From Trileptium ribeirensis (Eukaryota > Nematoda > Enoplea > Enoplida > Thoracostomopsidae): a DNA stretch of 64,000 bases. The DNA lies in NCBI GenBank assembly GCA_030248225.1, contig JASANE010000555.1:1-64000 (forward strand). Reading direction: 5' to 3'. Positions 1 to 11,700 of this stretch are shown here, piece by piece; the stretch's first letter is position 1; each line of letters begins with the position of its first letter. Below the pieces are notes generated by a model. The model was not told where the DNA came from. It ran no database searches and saw nothing but the letters and a program-made list of their open reading frames with translations. Position numbers and translations under genes: made by a program.

Positions 1-2321
1 AAATTTCATTTTTACCGGGACATATTTGAATTTTGAGTTTAAATATGGGAGTAAAAAGCTAAACGGTTGACGACCGCAAGGTTCTAAATGTTAAGCGTAC
101 CTTAGCAGTTAGGTTAGTAAACTGTACTTCCACTCCAGTATGACTAGACATGGTGATGTACTGCAACGTAAGGCTGATAATGCAGTCTTACAATTACTAG
201 AAACAGTGTCTGAGCCTAAACGTATTGTTCAGCTCCAGTCGTGCTTTCCATCTACGAAGCATATTGTTAAATTATAGTCATGTGTTTGGAATAACAATAC
301 TTGCTGTGTATGCTTTTATATGCATACATATAAATAAATATTCATTGTATGCATATGAAATTTGCCGCATAAGCTCGACCAAATATCTTATACACCACCA
401 TCCTGTGGCATAGTGGTGAAAAATTAGCAAAATTAATTATCTAGTGTTTGGCATATTTACAATATTAAGTGCTATTACGGAAATGTATAAACACTCATAT
501 TTTATTAAAACTACAATGACTTACGGTCTGCTCGGGCATAGTGCGGATGGCAGTCGGCTCGGGCATACTGCGGGTCGGGTAAATCGGCTTAAGATGTGCG
601 GCCGCGGGTGGGGTGTGGTCAAATTGGGTTGAAGTTCAGGTTCCTGGGATTGAAACGATAAGATTAGAAATGCGTTTACTCAATGGCCCAACTATAAGTA
701 TATTCGATCGTAGTTTCAGTTGCTCGTAATGCCAGCGATGCGATGCTATACCTAGATTGTTCCTGGATTTCACATAAAGTTGGCGTGCTATGCCGGCAAT
801 GGTATTACGCTAATACACCATAACATATTGTGTTATACATGGACCGCAGATGAGTGCATCATATGGCTTCGCTAGCACTGCCTATGGTATGCACTAACGC
901 TACATTACACCTATATGACCTAAAAGAAGGTTAAACGGAAGAACTTCGATTTGGGACGTTGAAACCAAACAGTTTTGATTTTTTTTCAAAAAACGAGATG
1001 ATTTAGAGTGAGCGCGCTTTAGATGCGTACACCGTGGTTACTATTTTTGCAAAATTATAAATTAAGTCGTACTACAGTTACCATTCACAGTGGTTAGTTG
1101 GACTGGACCTTGGTTTGTTTGAGTCGCCGGGCCAGCAGTCACGCTTATGCGAAGGACTTGTCATGTCTAACATAAGACGAGTATGTGATCAATCTTGTGA
1201 TGCTGCTTCCATTCAAGGCGAGGACGCGTTGCAATGATAATAGACCCAGCCGTCGCATAGAGCACATGCTATGCTAAGCAGATAACACCAGCATCTGAGT
1301 GGCAATTAATACTTTATGACTTTATGAGCTGTGGTGTCTTTAAAGTTATGTGGACTTCGAAGGCGAACATGCGGAAAATGAATCATTTTATAGACTGCCA
1401 CCAATTATATTTAAAAAAATGTTGCTGTCACACGACCAGTTTTAGAACCTGGTGCAACGTGCCAGCACGCACTCTTTTCTGTATTCTTCAACCAGAATGC
1501 TAGCTGTCTGTTCCGCAGTAGCGTAGAAGTACGGTGCAAGGAAAGGTTGTAGGGCTGCATGCGTCGGTTGGTGTCGTAGCAATAACATCACTTTTGTGAA
1601 AAAGAAATCCACTAGGCCTTAGCAGATTCGACGTGCATAGAATTGGAGCACTTGTATTGAACCGGCATAATTTTGTATTGATGCCAATTAGCTATTAGCT
1701 AAAACTGTCACAGTATAAACTGTCATGTTTTTTCAAATTGTGATATGATAAATTGTACGTTAAGTGTTACCACAACTTTTAGTACACACAATGGTTTTCG
1801 CTTATGTGCTGCCGAGCAAGATCAACTTTATAAAGTTATGAAAATCGGGTACGGTCGGGTCGGGCTGCCAAACCTTGACCCGACTACTATCCTTAATTTG
1901 TTTAAATGACAAGTCTGAATTTTTTAAGTATAGTGCGTTTTAAGACTATGCATTAAAGTGAAAATCATATGTAGACGTATAGAGCCTAAACATATGCTTG
2001 TGGCTATATAAATACTATGAATATGCCTGTAGCAATAGTATGACTATGTTTATCCTTTAATGCCTGCATTATTTGACTCAAAGCGGTTCCAGTAGTCGAG
2101 CCAGTGCTGTACGTGTACGAGCAGGATGTGAGACCTAGGTTTTGAACAAAGACTGTATGAGTATACTTGCGCAAATCTCTGAGCTTCCTAGGACCTGCTG
2201 GTCGGTTTCTTGAGGTACCTTACTAAAAGAGCTTATAATAACACACATACAATCGAATATAGTAATGCATCTCTATAATACACAACCGATAGCAATGTTC
2301 GCTGTTCCCAGCTTGTTATCA
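1..2321. other. Intergenic AT-rich DNA, no gene recognised
   Basis: I see no supported gene in this stretch. Two short GC-rich patches stand out: about 520-620 with repeated CTCGGGCAT and CGGGTCGGG, and about 1845-1895 with GGTCGGGTCGGG followed by GACCCGAC. Such CCCGACC-type motifs are common at ends of decayed hAT-like elements, but I could not pair two ends or find a target duplication, so this is only a suspicion. Confidence 0.5.
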
Positions 2322-2328
2322 GTGGCAT
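2322..2328. repeat. Target-site duplication of foldback copy A (left)
   Basis: GTGGCAT directly precedes the element; the same seven bases follow it at 2795-2801. Confidence 0.8.
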
Positions 2329-2794
2329 CAAGAGTGCATTAGGGAAGAGTATGACACTTCCCTGCAGTCACACGTAAACTCGTGTTTGATGATACGGACG
2401 TTTTCGTCCTGAGCCCCCCAAAGTTTTTTGGGTCGAGATGCACTGACCCCCAACCCCAGTTTCTGAGGTGGGGGTAGCTCGGACCCTCCTACCCCGTGCT
2501 TTTTTGGCGGGGAAGGTAAGTCGGAACTCCCAAATTCTCCGGGGGTCGGTTGAACCAGCAGCTGCTTATAAACCGACCCCCCCCAGAATTTGGGGGTTCC
2601 GACTTACCTTCCCCGCCAAAAAACCACGGGGGAGGAGGGTCCGAGCTACCCCCACCTCAGAAACTGGGGTTGGGGGGCCAGTGCATCTCGACCCAAAAAA
2701 CTTGGGGGGCTCAGGCCGAAAACGCCCGTATCATCAAACAAGGGTTTACGTATGACTGCAGGGAAGTGTCATACTCTTCCCTAATGAACTCTTG
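2329..2794. mobile_element. Foldback MITE-like element, copy A, with 7-bp target duplication
   Basis: The left end reads CAAGAGTGCATTAGGGAAG and the right end is its near-complete inverse, finishing CTAATGAACTCTTG. The complementarity runs almost the whole length, so the element is one long hairpin of two arms of about 230 bases with GGGG/CCCC-rich inner arms (about 2410-2720). It is flanked by a perfect 7-bp direct repeat GTGGCAT (2322-2328 and 2795-2801), which marks it as an inserted mobile element. Open frames inside are products of the G/C-rich palindrome and not genes. Two relatives lie at 21501-21750 and 44810-45087 with the same terminal sequence and 7-bp flanks. No transposase is encoded, so it would need one in trans. 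The superfamily is unassigned; 7-8 bp duplications occur in P-like and hAT-like elements. Confidence 0.85.
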
Positions 2795-3119
2795 GTGGCA
2801 TTAATGAGTTAGCATGCTGCCATGTCAGAATACGCCGCTATTAGCCAAAATTTCAGAACCAAATCTGCTAAATTCCTTTATTCAGGCTATAACCGAGTAG
2901 TGAATGGCACAATATGACGCAAATTTTTGCAATGCACAATATAAAATTGCACGTGATTCTGTCCAGTATAATCTGACGACAGATAATTAAATTATATCTT
3001 CGCAGAAAAAATTCCCCAAATTTTGCTGTAATACCATATAAAAACTGAACGCGTACCAATTTGTCTCAGGTTTTCGCTGTTCATGCGTTAACATTTAAGT
3101 TGACGAATGCACTCTCATA

Positions 3120-4105
3120 AGATTCGGTCATAACTCGTCTTTAAGCCAAGTAGATTGTAAACTATTCAACCGCGCTCACTATTCCATCGGCATACTCGTT
3201 ATACTAGATGCGTTCACCACTCCATCGAACAAGCGTGTGCTTCCATAGCGTTGTCCTAAGTCGTCATTTATGTCTATTAGCTCGTAAACTATTAAGCCGC
3301 GCTTGTTATTCTATCGGCCTAGTGTATGCTTCCATAGCAATGTCATAACTAGCCTATTACCCCTATTAACTCGTAAACAATTCAGCCGCGCTCACCATTC
3401 CATCGGCAAACTCGTCCGTTAGAATAGTGGGCGCGGATGAATTGTTTACGAGCTAATAGGGCTAACGGACGACTTGTGACAATGCTGTCGAAGCACACAC
3501 TCGGTCGATAGAATAGTTTGCGAGAAAGGACAACTTATAACAACGCTGTGGAACCACACGCCCCGCCGATAGAATAGTGAGCCTGGCTGAATAGCTTGCG
3601 AGCTAATAGACATAAAGGATGACTTATGACAATGCGGCGGAAGCACGCACCCTGCCTGTAGAATAGCGAGCGTGACTGAACAGTTTGCCAGTTAATACGG
3701 CTAAAAGACAACTTATGACAATGCTGTGGAAGCACACTTTTGCATTGTCATAAGTCTTCTTTTACCCCTAGTAGCTCGTAAACTATTCAGCCACGCTCGC
3801 TATTTAATAGACTGGGGGCATGCTTCCACAGCATTGTCATAAATCGTCCTTAATGTCTGTTGGCTCGTAAGCTATTCAGCCGCGCTCACTATTCTATCGG
3901 AGGAGTGTGTGGTTCCGCAGCATTGTCATAAGTGTCCTTTACCCCTATTAGCTCGTAAACAATTCAGCCACGCTCGCTATTTAATAGACCGGGGGCATGC
4001 TTCCACAGCACTGTTATAAGTTGTCCTTTACACCTATTAGTTCGTGAACTATTCAGCCCCGACCGCTTGCCTATCGGCCGAGTGTGTGCTTCCATAGTAT
4101 TTGCG
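3120..4105. repeat. 88-bp satellite array with two orientation switches
   Basis: A degenerate unit of about 88-89 bp carries the landmarks GTCATAAGTCGTCC, TTAGCTCGTAAAC, ATTCAGCCGCGCTC and TATCGG. Landmarks fall near 3161, 3287 and 3377 in plus orientation, near 3436, 3583 and 3671 in minus orientation, then near 3782, 3871, 3960 and 4048 in plus orientation again. Switch points lie near 3405-3430 and near 3735, and each makes a large palindrome. One minus unit is partly deleted (about 3500-3530). The open frames over this region follow the repeat period and are not genes. Confidence 0.85.
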
Positions 4106-7100
4106 ATGCACAAAAACGTGAAATGTAAATGTTTAAAACCTGGAGTTCGAATATCAATAATGCATGTGTAATAAATGTATATAAAGTATATAAAGAAATG
4201 AAATTTATTACGATTTTGCAAATAGTGGGCACAATAACGTCTTATCCATGTGAAAGTTAATTAACGTCCCGAACCCAACAGTCTCAGCGCACCATCTAAT
4301 TTTGACACAACGTACATGTTCTACTATTCCACTTTAACGGTTCCGTGGCTATGTGAGCTAACTATTCGACTAATCTATATAATTAATATTTTACCGAGAC
4401 CGTCAAAGTGCTTCATTGTATCATGTCTACAGTGTCTTATTCATCCCACGTAAAGTAAATATTTAATTTTTTGTTTGAGAAAGTCGTACTCGTTCCTATC
4501 ATTAAAATACGAAAACTTAAGACACTTTGTAATAGTTCTAGAACAAAGCAAAAGTTCGCTCAATAGAAAAGTGGAAAATATTTCATATCCGAATATTCAC
4601 ATACTCTGCTAATTTTTGAACAGTCCGTTATAGTGCTACGCCAACCAATTGACCCACTGACAGACGGCTGAACGCAAAACGGTTGCAAGACGTTTAACGA
4701 CGCAGATGATGTTGCTGTTGGATCATTATGATGCCTCAAAACACCGGAATGTTCGTATTTTGACTTTTGCCAGTCTGTTTTTCCTTGAGCCGCATCAGTT
4801 ATTGCCTGAATTTAAAATGTTGGCATAAAGGAAAATGCCGCAGAACGTTTTAATCCAAGAATGTAGTCGACTTATGACTTTATTCAGCGTTTTGGGTTTT
4901 GGTTGTATCATTTATTATACTACAAGTAGAGCGAGGTATATCTACAATAATTGTACTTCCGGAATTTGAAGCTTAAAAATTATTAAAAAGTTATAATCTC
5001 AAACATATAGCGATGTTAAAATTTGAAATGATAAAGCCGAAATTGTTTACTTTTCATCTTATTGGGCATGCTGGTAGGTAGTATTCCTAGTTGCTGTCAA
5101 AAATAATTAGTTCTGCATGACGTTTCACAACTATATCAGTAAAATACTTAAATGCCAGCGGCAGCATGATTTTTTCCAATTTTGGTTTGTAAGCATTGGA
5201 AACTCCGCAACCGAAATAGCATACGTAGGATTTGTGTTTGATTTCATTTCAGCAAGTCCGTTGGGATTCAGACGAGGCGGAATTAACAACGATTCCTATG
5301 TCAACACATTCGTGTCATTATATTTGTCTTTGTACGGCCATTATGTCACATCTGAGCTAAAACTTAACTATAACTGTTACTGAACTGATATGTTTTGAAT
5401 CGCAAGTATAATTACAACTAATTAAAGTACAGCACAAACGTATGCAAGGAAGTTTTGCCACAGGGAGATAGCTGATTGCTGGAAATGACAATTGACGCAA
5501 AATTGCATGTTTCCTTTATGTTTATCAACGTAATTCATTCCTCTTGCAGTTAAAATTGAGATATAAAATAGCGCAATGAATGGATTAATATATAAGCAAC
5601 AGAGAAAACGCAGTACACTTTGAGGGAATTTTGAAATATGAATCAAAACAGGTTAAAACACAAAAACTGTTACTTATAAAGCAAATTTTTGTTGTAAGAT
5701 AGTCGGGATGGTGGCCCCTTCCAAATACGACGGAGACTGATAGTCAGTAATTACCGTAAAATTGAGATGATTTTAGGGGCTTAATATTGTATAACAGTCT
5801 AATATATATGGCAAGACGTCACACATTTGAACTTAACGTTTAGTAATGAGCTGTGTCATATCACTGTCACCAAATACTAGAAATATTAACATACCACTAG
5901 TTGTATACTTGGTGTAGAATAAAATTGTGAATCGCGGCCCAAGAAATTAAACGTACTATGCGAGAATATAAGCAAATATGATAACACTCACCAATGCATT
6001 GGAAGCGCTATTAAAAGACGCTTGACGTTTCACTGTAGACTGTTTATTGACGCCGCCATGCTGAAGATAATATAATATTCTTATACGTTAGCCCTAAAAT
6101 ACAATTTTTCAAAGTTATACCCAACAGCAGAAGATTGTAAGCGCCAAATCATAATATCAAAGAGAAAGAAGGGAAATACGATGGGTCAAACATATTACAG
6201 AAGTCTTTTTTAGCATATAATTTGATCACATCGTGAATGTGTTCATTTTATGTGTGGCGTCTGGATAAAGATGCTATAGGCGTGGCAATAACAGAACCAA
6301 GTTTAAAGGTAGGGGAATTTATATCGACCCGCGGGTTTTTTCTTAAAAAATTGCGTGCACGACATAGAATATTTGATATTAGGTATTGAATATTAAGTAT
6401 ACATATTGAATGTCAATTTATATTTTTGCGAACGGTTTCGATGGTTTATGCCCGATACAGCAACAAAATGGTGACGCGAAATCTATTACTGAACCGCTAT
6501 TGTATAAATGGTAGCGCATAGATTTATTAATTAGTTTGTCAAATACTTACTTTAAAGTCTGGCAAAAGCAATGTAACTTGCTTATCAACCTCAATGTGCA
6601 CTGCGTATTGCATGATTGCTGGATTCTATGACATTGGTTTTGTGACGTATACTACGACAAACAGGGGAGCTTCCGTTGTTTAGGGTCACTGTTTCTAGCC
6701 CCTAATTATGACACTACTTTGGCCTCGATTAGAAACTTCAATTTAAATCTACTAAAACCAAGATAGGAGACCTAAATTCGCAGCAGCATTTAAAGAGATA
6801 ATGTTGTCAAGGTCGATTTCACAGCTCTCACAAGGGGAAAATTTTTAGTATTTAGTTGGGAAACCCTGTTTTAAAAAAGTTTGATTTGCACAGATCGGGT
6901 TTTATGCCAGAATAACATCAAACTGAACAAATGTTTTCTTTAATACCACTCCGGTACTATGCTTTTGAAACAAAGCGAAAGTTGATTCCTCAATTAGTTG
7001 CTAAATGCGTGAAAAGTACTAGTTCTCCTCGCTCATCACTTCGATTTGTATTCGTAACAGAACCTGTAATTAATTTTACATTTGTACAGTTATAATTTAA

Positions 7101-7559
7101 CGCAAAAATTTCGCACAACCGAATTGAATTGAAATCTTTCTGTCTTTTGTTAATTTAGGGATATAGAGACTGTAAAATCCTGTCAAACAGCTACAGCTAT
7201 AACACTTTTATTAAAGCAGCAGTTTTCGAGTTGCGTGACAATGTTTTTAAAAATACCAAATAATTTAAATTTTAAAATATTGGCTTAGTGAGGTTTGTCG
7301 GGCGACAACTTGGTTTTATTGATTTAACCTGTGATGCCTTTACAGCTGCGGAACGAAACAGAGTGCTAAAACGATAGTTCTTGGCAACATAAACAGTCAA
7401 ATGTTTGAATTTTTTCGTTTTGTTGTACGTAAAGGGTTTCTAGATTTTCGCGGATTCTCGAATAGGATATAAACAATTGTTTTTTTTGCATTTCGCGCAA
7501 GCACTAGGGGCTTTACAGTGTGAGAAATAAAGCCTAAAATTACAATTTTCTTGATAGTT
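4106..7559. other. Intergenic AT-rich DNA
   Basis: I see nothing that can be supported as a gene. A short TATTGAATATTAAG-like low-complexity patch lies near 6370-6415. An open frame at 5117-5383 (+) is no longer than chance predicts and has no convincing splice sites. Confidence 0.5.
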
Positions 7560-7823
7560 AAGATTTGTAAATTTCGAAATTTACCGCCTTTTTGGTCAGT
7601 GGAAGAAATAAATGGTCTTATATTATCGATCTGGCATTTTGAAGTATGCATAGCACACTCAGGGCAAAATGTCTCAACAATCAATGAGCGCAAACAATAG
7701 CTACATGCTCTCTGTTCCCCTTCTCTGTGAGAGTTAGAATCAATCATTTAGTTGAGTTGTTTCTATATTGGCAAACAAGTTTGAGTTTGCACATTTGCCA
7801 CAGCGCAGTTCTCGCAAAGCATC
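7560..7823 (-). pseudogene. Zinc-binding-like fragment (C-x2-C pairs), frame-disrupted
   Basis: On the minus strand one frame gives a C-G-K-C pair (codons at about 7791-7802) and, after a one-base frame change near 7745, the next frame gives CSYC, nine residues, then CPEC and a further Cys six residues on. The spacing C-x2-C-x9-C-x2-C resembles cross-brace zinc modules such as B-box or RING types. A frame shift between the two halves and stop codons around them suggest a decayed gene or an exon pair whose boundary I cannot place. It could also be chance, since Cys pairs do occur in random frames. No partner domain (coiled coil, NHL or SPRY) is visible nearby. Confidence 0.22.
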
Positions 7824-7867
7824 AACAAGAAATTTTGGATATGTTTTACATATATATGTTTGTTGCT

Positions 7868-8311
7868 TTACAAAATGAATAAATATGTAAGGCTAATTAG
7901 AACAATAAATCTGATACCCACAACCATAAACCGGAACCCAGCAGTCACCAATGCTATTAGGTAGTTGATACAGACAACTACTGTTACAATAGTAACACAT
8001 ATGTGAACAAACGTGATGGCGTAACCGGATGTTTTAGGAACATTCAGAGCCGACCACATAATTGCATGCGTTCTTAAAACTAAGCAAACCCAAACTGCGT
8101 TTTCATCATTAAATGGAGCAGTAAAACATAAAACAGCGCCACATGTACACAAAGCGAACAGTATAGTTCTTAGAGCCAAAACCTCACAAAGCCGTTGTCC
8201 AAACATGTAATAATAAAGACATGAAAAATAGAACTGGAAATAAATGAGATAGTATCGTAAATAGGATATCGGACGCTTGTGCCGGTTCTGTTGTGTACTG
8301 CTCGGCTGTCA
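7868..8311 (-). CDS. Possible exon encoding several membrane segments
   Basis: The minus strand is open from a TGA at 8309-8311 down to a stop at 7868, about 147 codons; the first Met is at 8206. The product is strongly hydrophobic with three or four candidate membrane helices: around FALCTCGAVLCF, around VWVCLVLRTHAIM, and a long stretch beginning FVHICVTIVTVVV. A good splice acceptor (CTCATTTATTTCCAG) sits near 8222, so it may be an internal exon beginning there. I do not recognise the family; chemoreceptor-like or other multi-span proteins are possible. It ends in a stop with no obvious donor. The length is only modestly beyond chance for AT-rich DNA. Confidence 0.3.
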
Positions 8312-8711
8312 CTAGGCAAACTGTGGGTACGCGGTATTATTATGTTTGTAATTGCTTTTCAGCTATCTAATAGAACACATCATATATATCACAAGCGGCG
8401 GTACTACGGGGTTGTTTAATATGTTGTTTTCAAATCCGTCCGGCATACTCGGTTTGATGAATGCTAACTAGCTTTTCAGGTTAGCTATTGGGTCAGTTTT
8501 ATCTGGAACACTGTGGCCGCAAGCCATAAACTAATTTGCTACTTTAGAAATTTCGCAGCTTGCAAAGTACTAATAGTTGGTGGACAAATACCGGTTGCTA
8601 CTAATGGAAAACCAAATGGTGAACACTCTGATACACAGCTGAAATAACTTCCTGACCTCAAATGATAAGCTAATCTTTAAAGACGCGTTGTGCATGTTGC
8701 AGAATTGGACT

Positions 8712-8780
8712 GATGGCTAGAGGATCCACGTGGGACGGTGGGGCTTCACCGTCCACTCTAGATTCTGAAGCGCAGCCATC
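8712..8780. repeat. Imperfect hairpin
   Basis: GATGGCT (8712-8718) pairs with AGCCATC (8774-8780), and TGGGACGGTG pairs with CACCGTCCA around a GGGCTT loop. The inner stem is GC-rich against an AT-rich background. It may be a remnant of a small foldback element or a structured transcript; nothing else supports either. Confidence 0.5.
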
Positions 8781-11700
8781 AAATATTTATTATTTAAGGT
8801 ACAAAAAATATTAAAAATTTGTTGGCCAGCGGTACATCTACGCGACACCCCGTAAATATTTGGAGACGCGCCAGTGCGCTCTACTATTAAACATCAATGT
8901 ATAAACAAGTCTTATCTATATTCGCCCCCAAAAATTGTAGATTTCGATATTCTGCCCTTTGTACGATGCTATGTCGTCGATACAACGGTAGTAAAAGTCA
9001 AATCTACACGCAAAATAATCACAACAATTGATGTTTTTTATGGAGTAATCCTATACGTTAATTATCGACGTTTCCACATTAACAATGTTAAATGGTGGCG
9101 AGATGAACTTTATGCATGGAAGGTTGCCTTACGACAATTGCAATCATCAGAAGGTTAGGACGGCGATATTTTAGCAATCGTCTGGTACCTTAAATCACAA
9201 CCCCCAGCGTTATGTCCACACAGGCGTCACATCTATACTATGTTGATTTGGAATTTTCGCCTTGAATAAACCAATATATAAATTGCAAGTTACAATGGGT
9301 CCACATATTTTTCTTAAATTTATACCTGCAGTGGTAAGCTAATAATGGTTTGAAGAAATGTTTGGTATTCCTAAAATGTTAAAGTTTAACATAATATCTT
9401 ATACAGACATAAACGTGTTTAAATATAGTACGTTTTGTACATTGTTTGAAATCTTAAACATTCTGTTTAGAATTATATCTAAATTTGGGTGCCAAATTGC
9501 CAATAAATATCGTAAGTTTTCATGCTCCGACCCAATAAATATGGAAACTATGAAAAGGCTGTGTGAGTATCTTAGATTGATCCCAAAAGAGCTGTCCACC
9601 TCGATAGCTTATGAAGCAGTGAAAATTAAGACAAATTACAACAATTACAATACATTACAAAGCCTCTAAAGAAGATTAGACGGAGTTTGGGCTACTTTAA
9701 AAAACCGACAAATATTTGAAATGAGGCGCCAATATATATCGGAAGTTGTTATTAAACTTTATCATCAGCGCGGACGGAAGTTAGCCGGTGGTAGCCGCAG
9801 AAACAGTTGTCAGCTAGATGTGGTTCTAAAACAGGGGGTAGACTTGGTGCTGCGGTAAGAATTCAAAGCTAATTAATTAGATGTATGGGCTATAACGAAG
9901 TCTGACTGCTCTGAATCATTCACATTGAGTAGTGAGTCATTACTAAGACGGGTCAGGTGTAGAAATTTGTCATCTCGTAATTTCGAGTAACTTCAAAGTT
10001 GTACTTCTCTCTAATCTCTCATGATTTCCTAAAGATCTACGTTTCTGTTGATAATAATCCGCCATTTGAAAACAATGGAAGCCAAATTACTACTGGCTCT
10101 ATGATCGATATGCATAAACAAATGAATTCAACAAGAAACAATTCACGAATTAATGAGAAAAATGCTAAAAGAACAATTAGTATTAATAATAAATATTAAT
10201 GATAAATTACCGTTGGGTTTACCTTAGGTAATACCAAATATTAGTTCAGCAAAAAGTAGCATTGCCCCTCTAGTTTCAGAACTCAAAGACTGAACAATAT
10301 ACACTGTTCCCAAATTCTAGGCACGGTTAACCATCACTTCACCTACAAATAGACGAAATAAACCTATGAACAAATTGAGACACATACTATTCCAAGTAAG
10401 ATGCACTGTTAAACGTGCCAAAGTTGAAACCAGTAGTTGAGAATTTTGTAGCTGAAGATAGGTAATCTTCTTTCTAGGTTACTGCAAGAATGCAATATTT
10501 ATTACAACAACAATCATGAACGGTTGGTGGATATACCTGATTTTATTACATATTGACATTAACAATCAGCACATATCATTTTAAAAGTGTTTATTTGTAT
10601 GTCTCCTTTTCCATTAAGTAAAAGTTAATCCAGCTTCCAGTTTTCGACCAAAATTCTAGTTTTGTTTTCATCTATACCATAGTAATCGCTCAAGTGATTT
10701 AATACAAGACTTCATATTAGAGGCGGCAGAAGCTTGGGTTATTGCAACAGCATGTCTAACACCTAACCGATAACCACTTTAGCAACAGAATAAAAAAACA
10801 GCCACTTGCGTCAAAATCGCGTTTGTTGTTGCTATAGCTTGAGTATAACTAGTGGTATTTGGTTTAAATTTTGACAGTGTGTCTAGCTGTAGTCTTTATA
10901 TACACTACATACTAAACGCCTAGTTTGGCAAATTCCCAACTACCGTAAAAATTTCTGGATTTCAATGATAATTGAAAAAGAGAAACATTATACAAATTGC
11001 CGCAAAATAATAATTCAGAAACGACCATAAATTCGTTTGGACTGTCGGCGTCGCAAAATTCAGCTTGGACTTAGGAAAAGGTAGTAAAACGTACAACTTG
11101 TGACCTTACCTTTGCGATTAAATGGCATAAAATGGGTTATGCATTTTTTCTATAAGGCTATAGATTAGGTTCACAAATTGCGTATTTTTATCGAATTTAG
11201 TGCACTGAAGGTCCAACGGTAGTTGGGTATCATCGATATATTCTTTACATCCTCCAAGCCACAGTCGTCTTCCTAACATCATCTAAAATGCATAGCCCAT
11301 ATCCAAAATAGATCTTGTATCAGGATTTGTATATATTTCACTACGATAATGGCTTTGGAATAGTTGGCTCTATTTGGTTCAAATTTTTTCTGTACTTATT
11401 TCGGTATTATTAAGGACGTGAACTGGTGATTTTAGCCGCAAACTTCAAATGTGGTGAAAAATATGGGGCGAAAATATTTTGCTGACAAGAATCGGCCAAA
11501 TTTCTGCCTCGATTCGGCTTACCAATATTTAAACTCAATGGCGGTAAACCCAACAGCCTTAGCGCACTATCTAGTAATATTAATTTAATGGATTGCTTCT
11601 TTAAACAGACACGAACAGATGAAAAAGTCTTGATCTTGAATAATACATTACATTTCACTGAAAATTTTAATAATTGAAGCAATAGTTGCTTCAGCGCTTC

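Noticed and set aside
1080..1140. tRNA-like string AGTGGTTAGTTGG followed by GTTTGAGTCGCC
   Set aside because: Box spacing is too short for a tRNA and no stems close.
2468..2804. Several overlapping open frames of 60-95 codons
   Set aside because: They lie wholly inside the G/C-rich foldback element at 2329-2794 and reflect its palindrome.
3446..3735. Two 66-codon minus-strand frames
   Set aside because: They repeat with the 88-bp satellite unit and share similar residues; they are a by-product of the tandem repeat.
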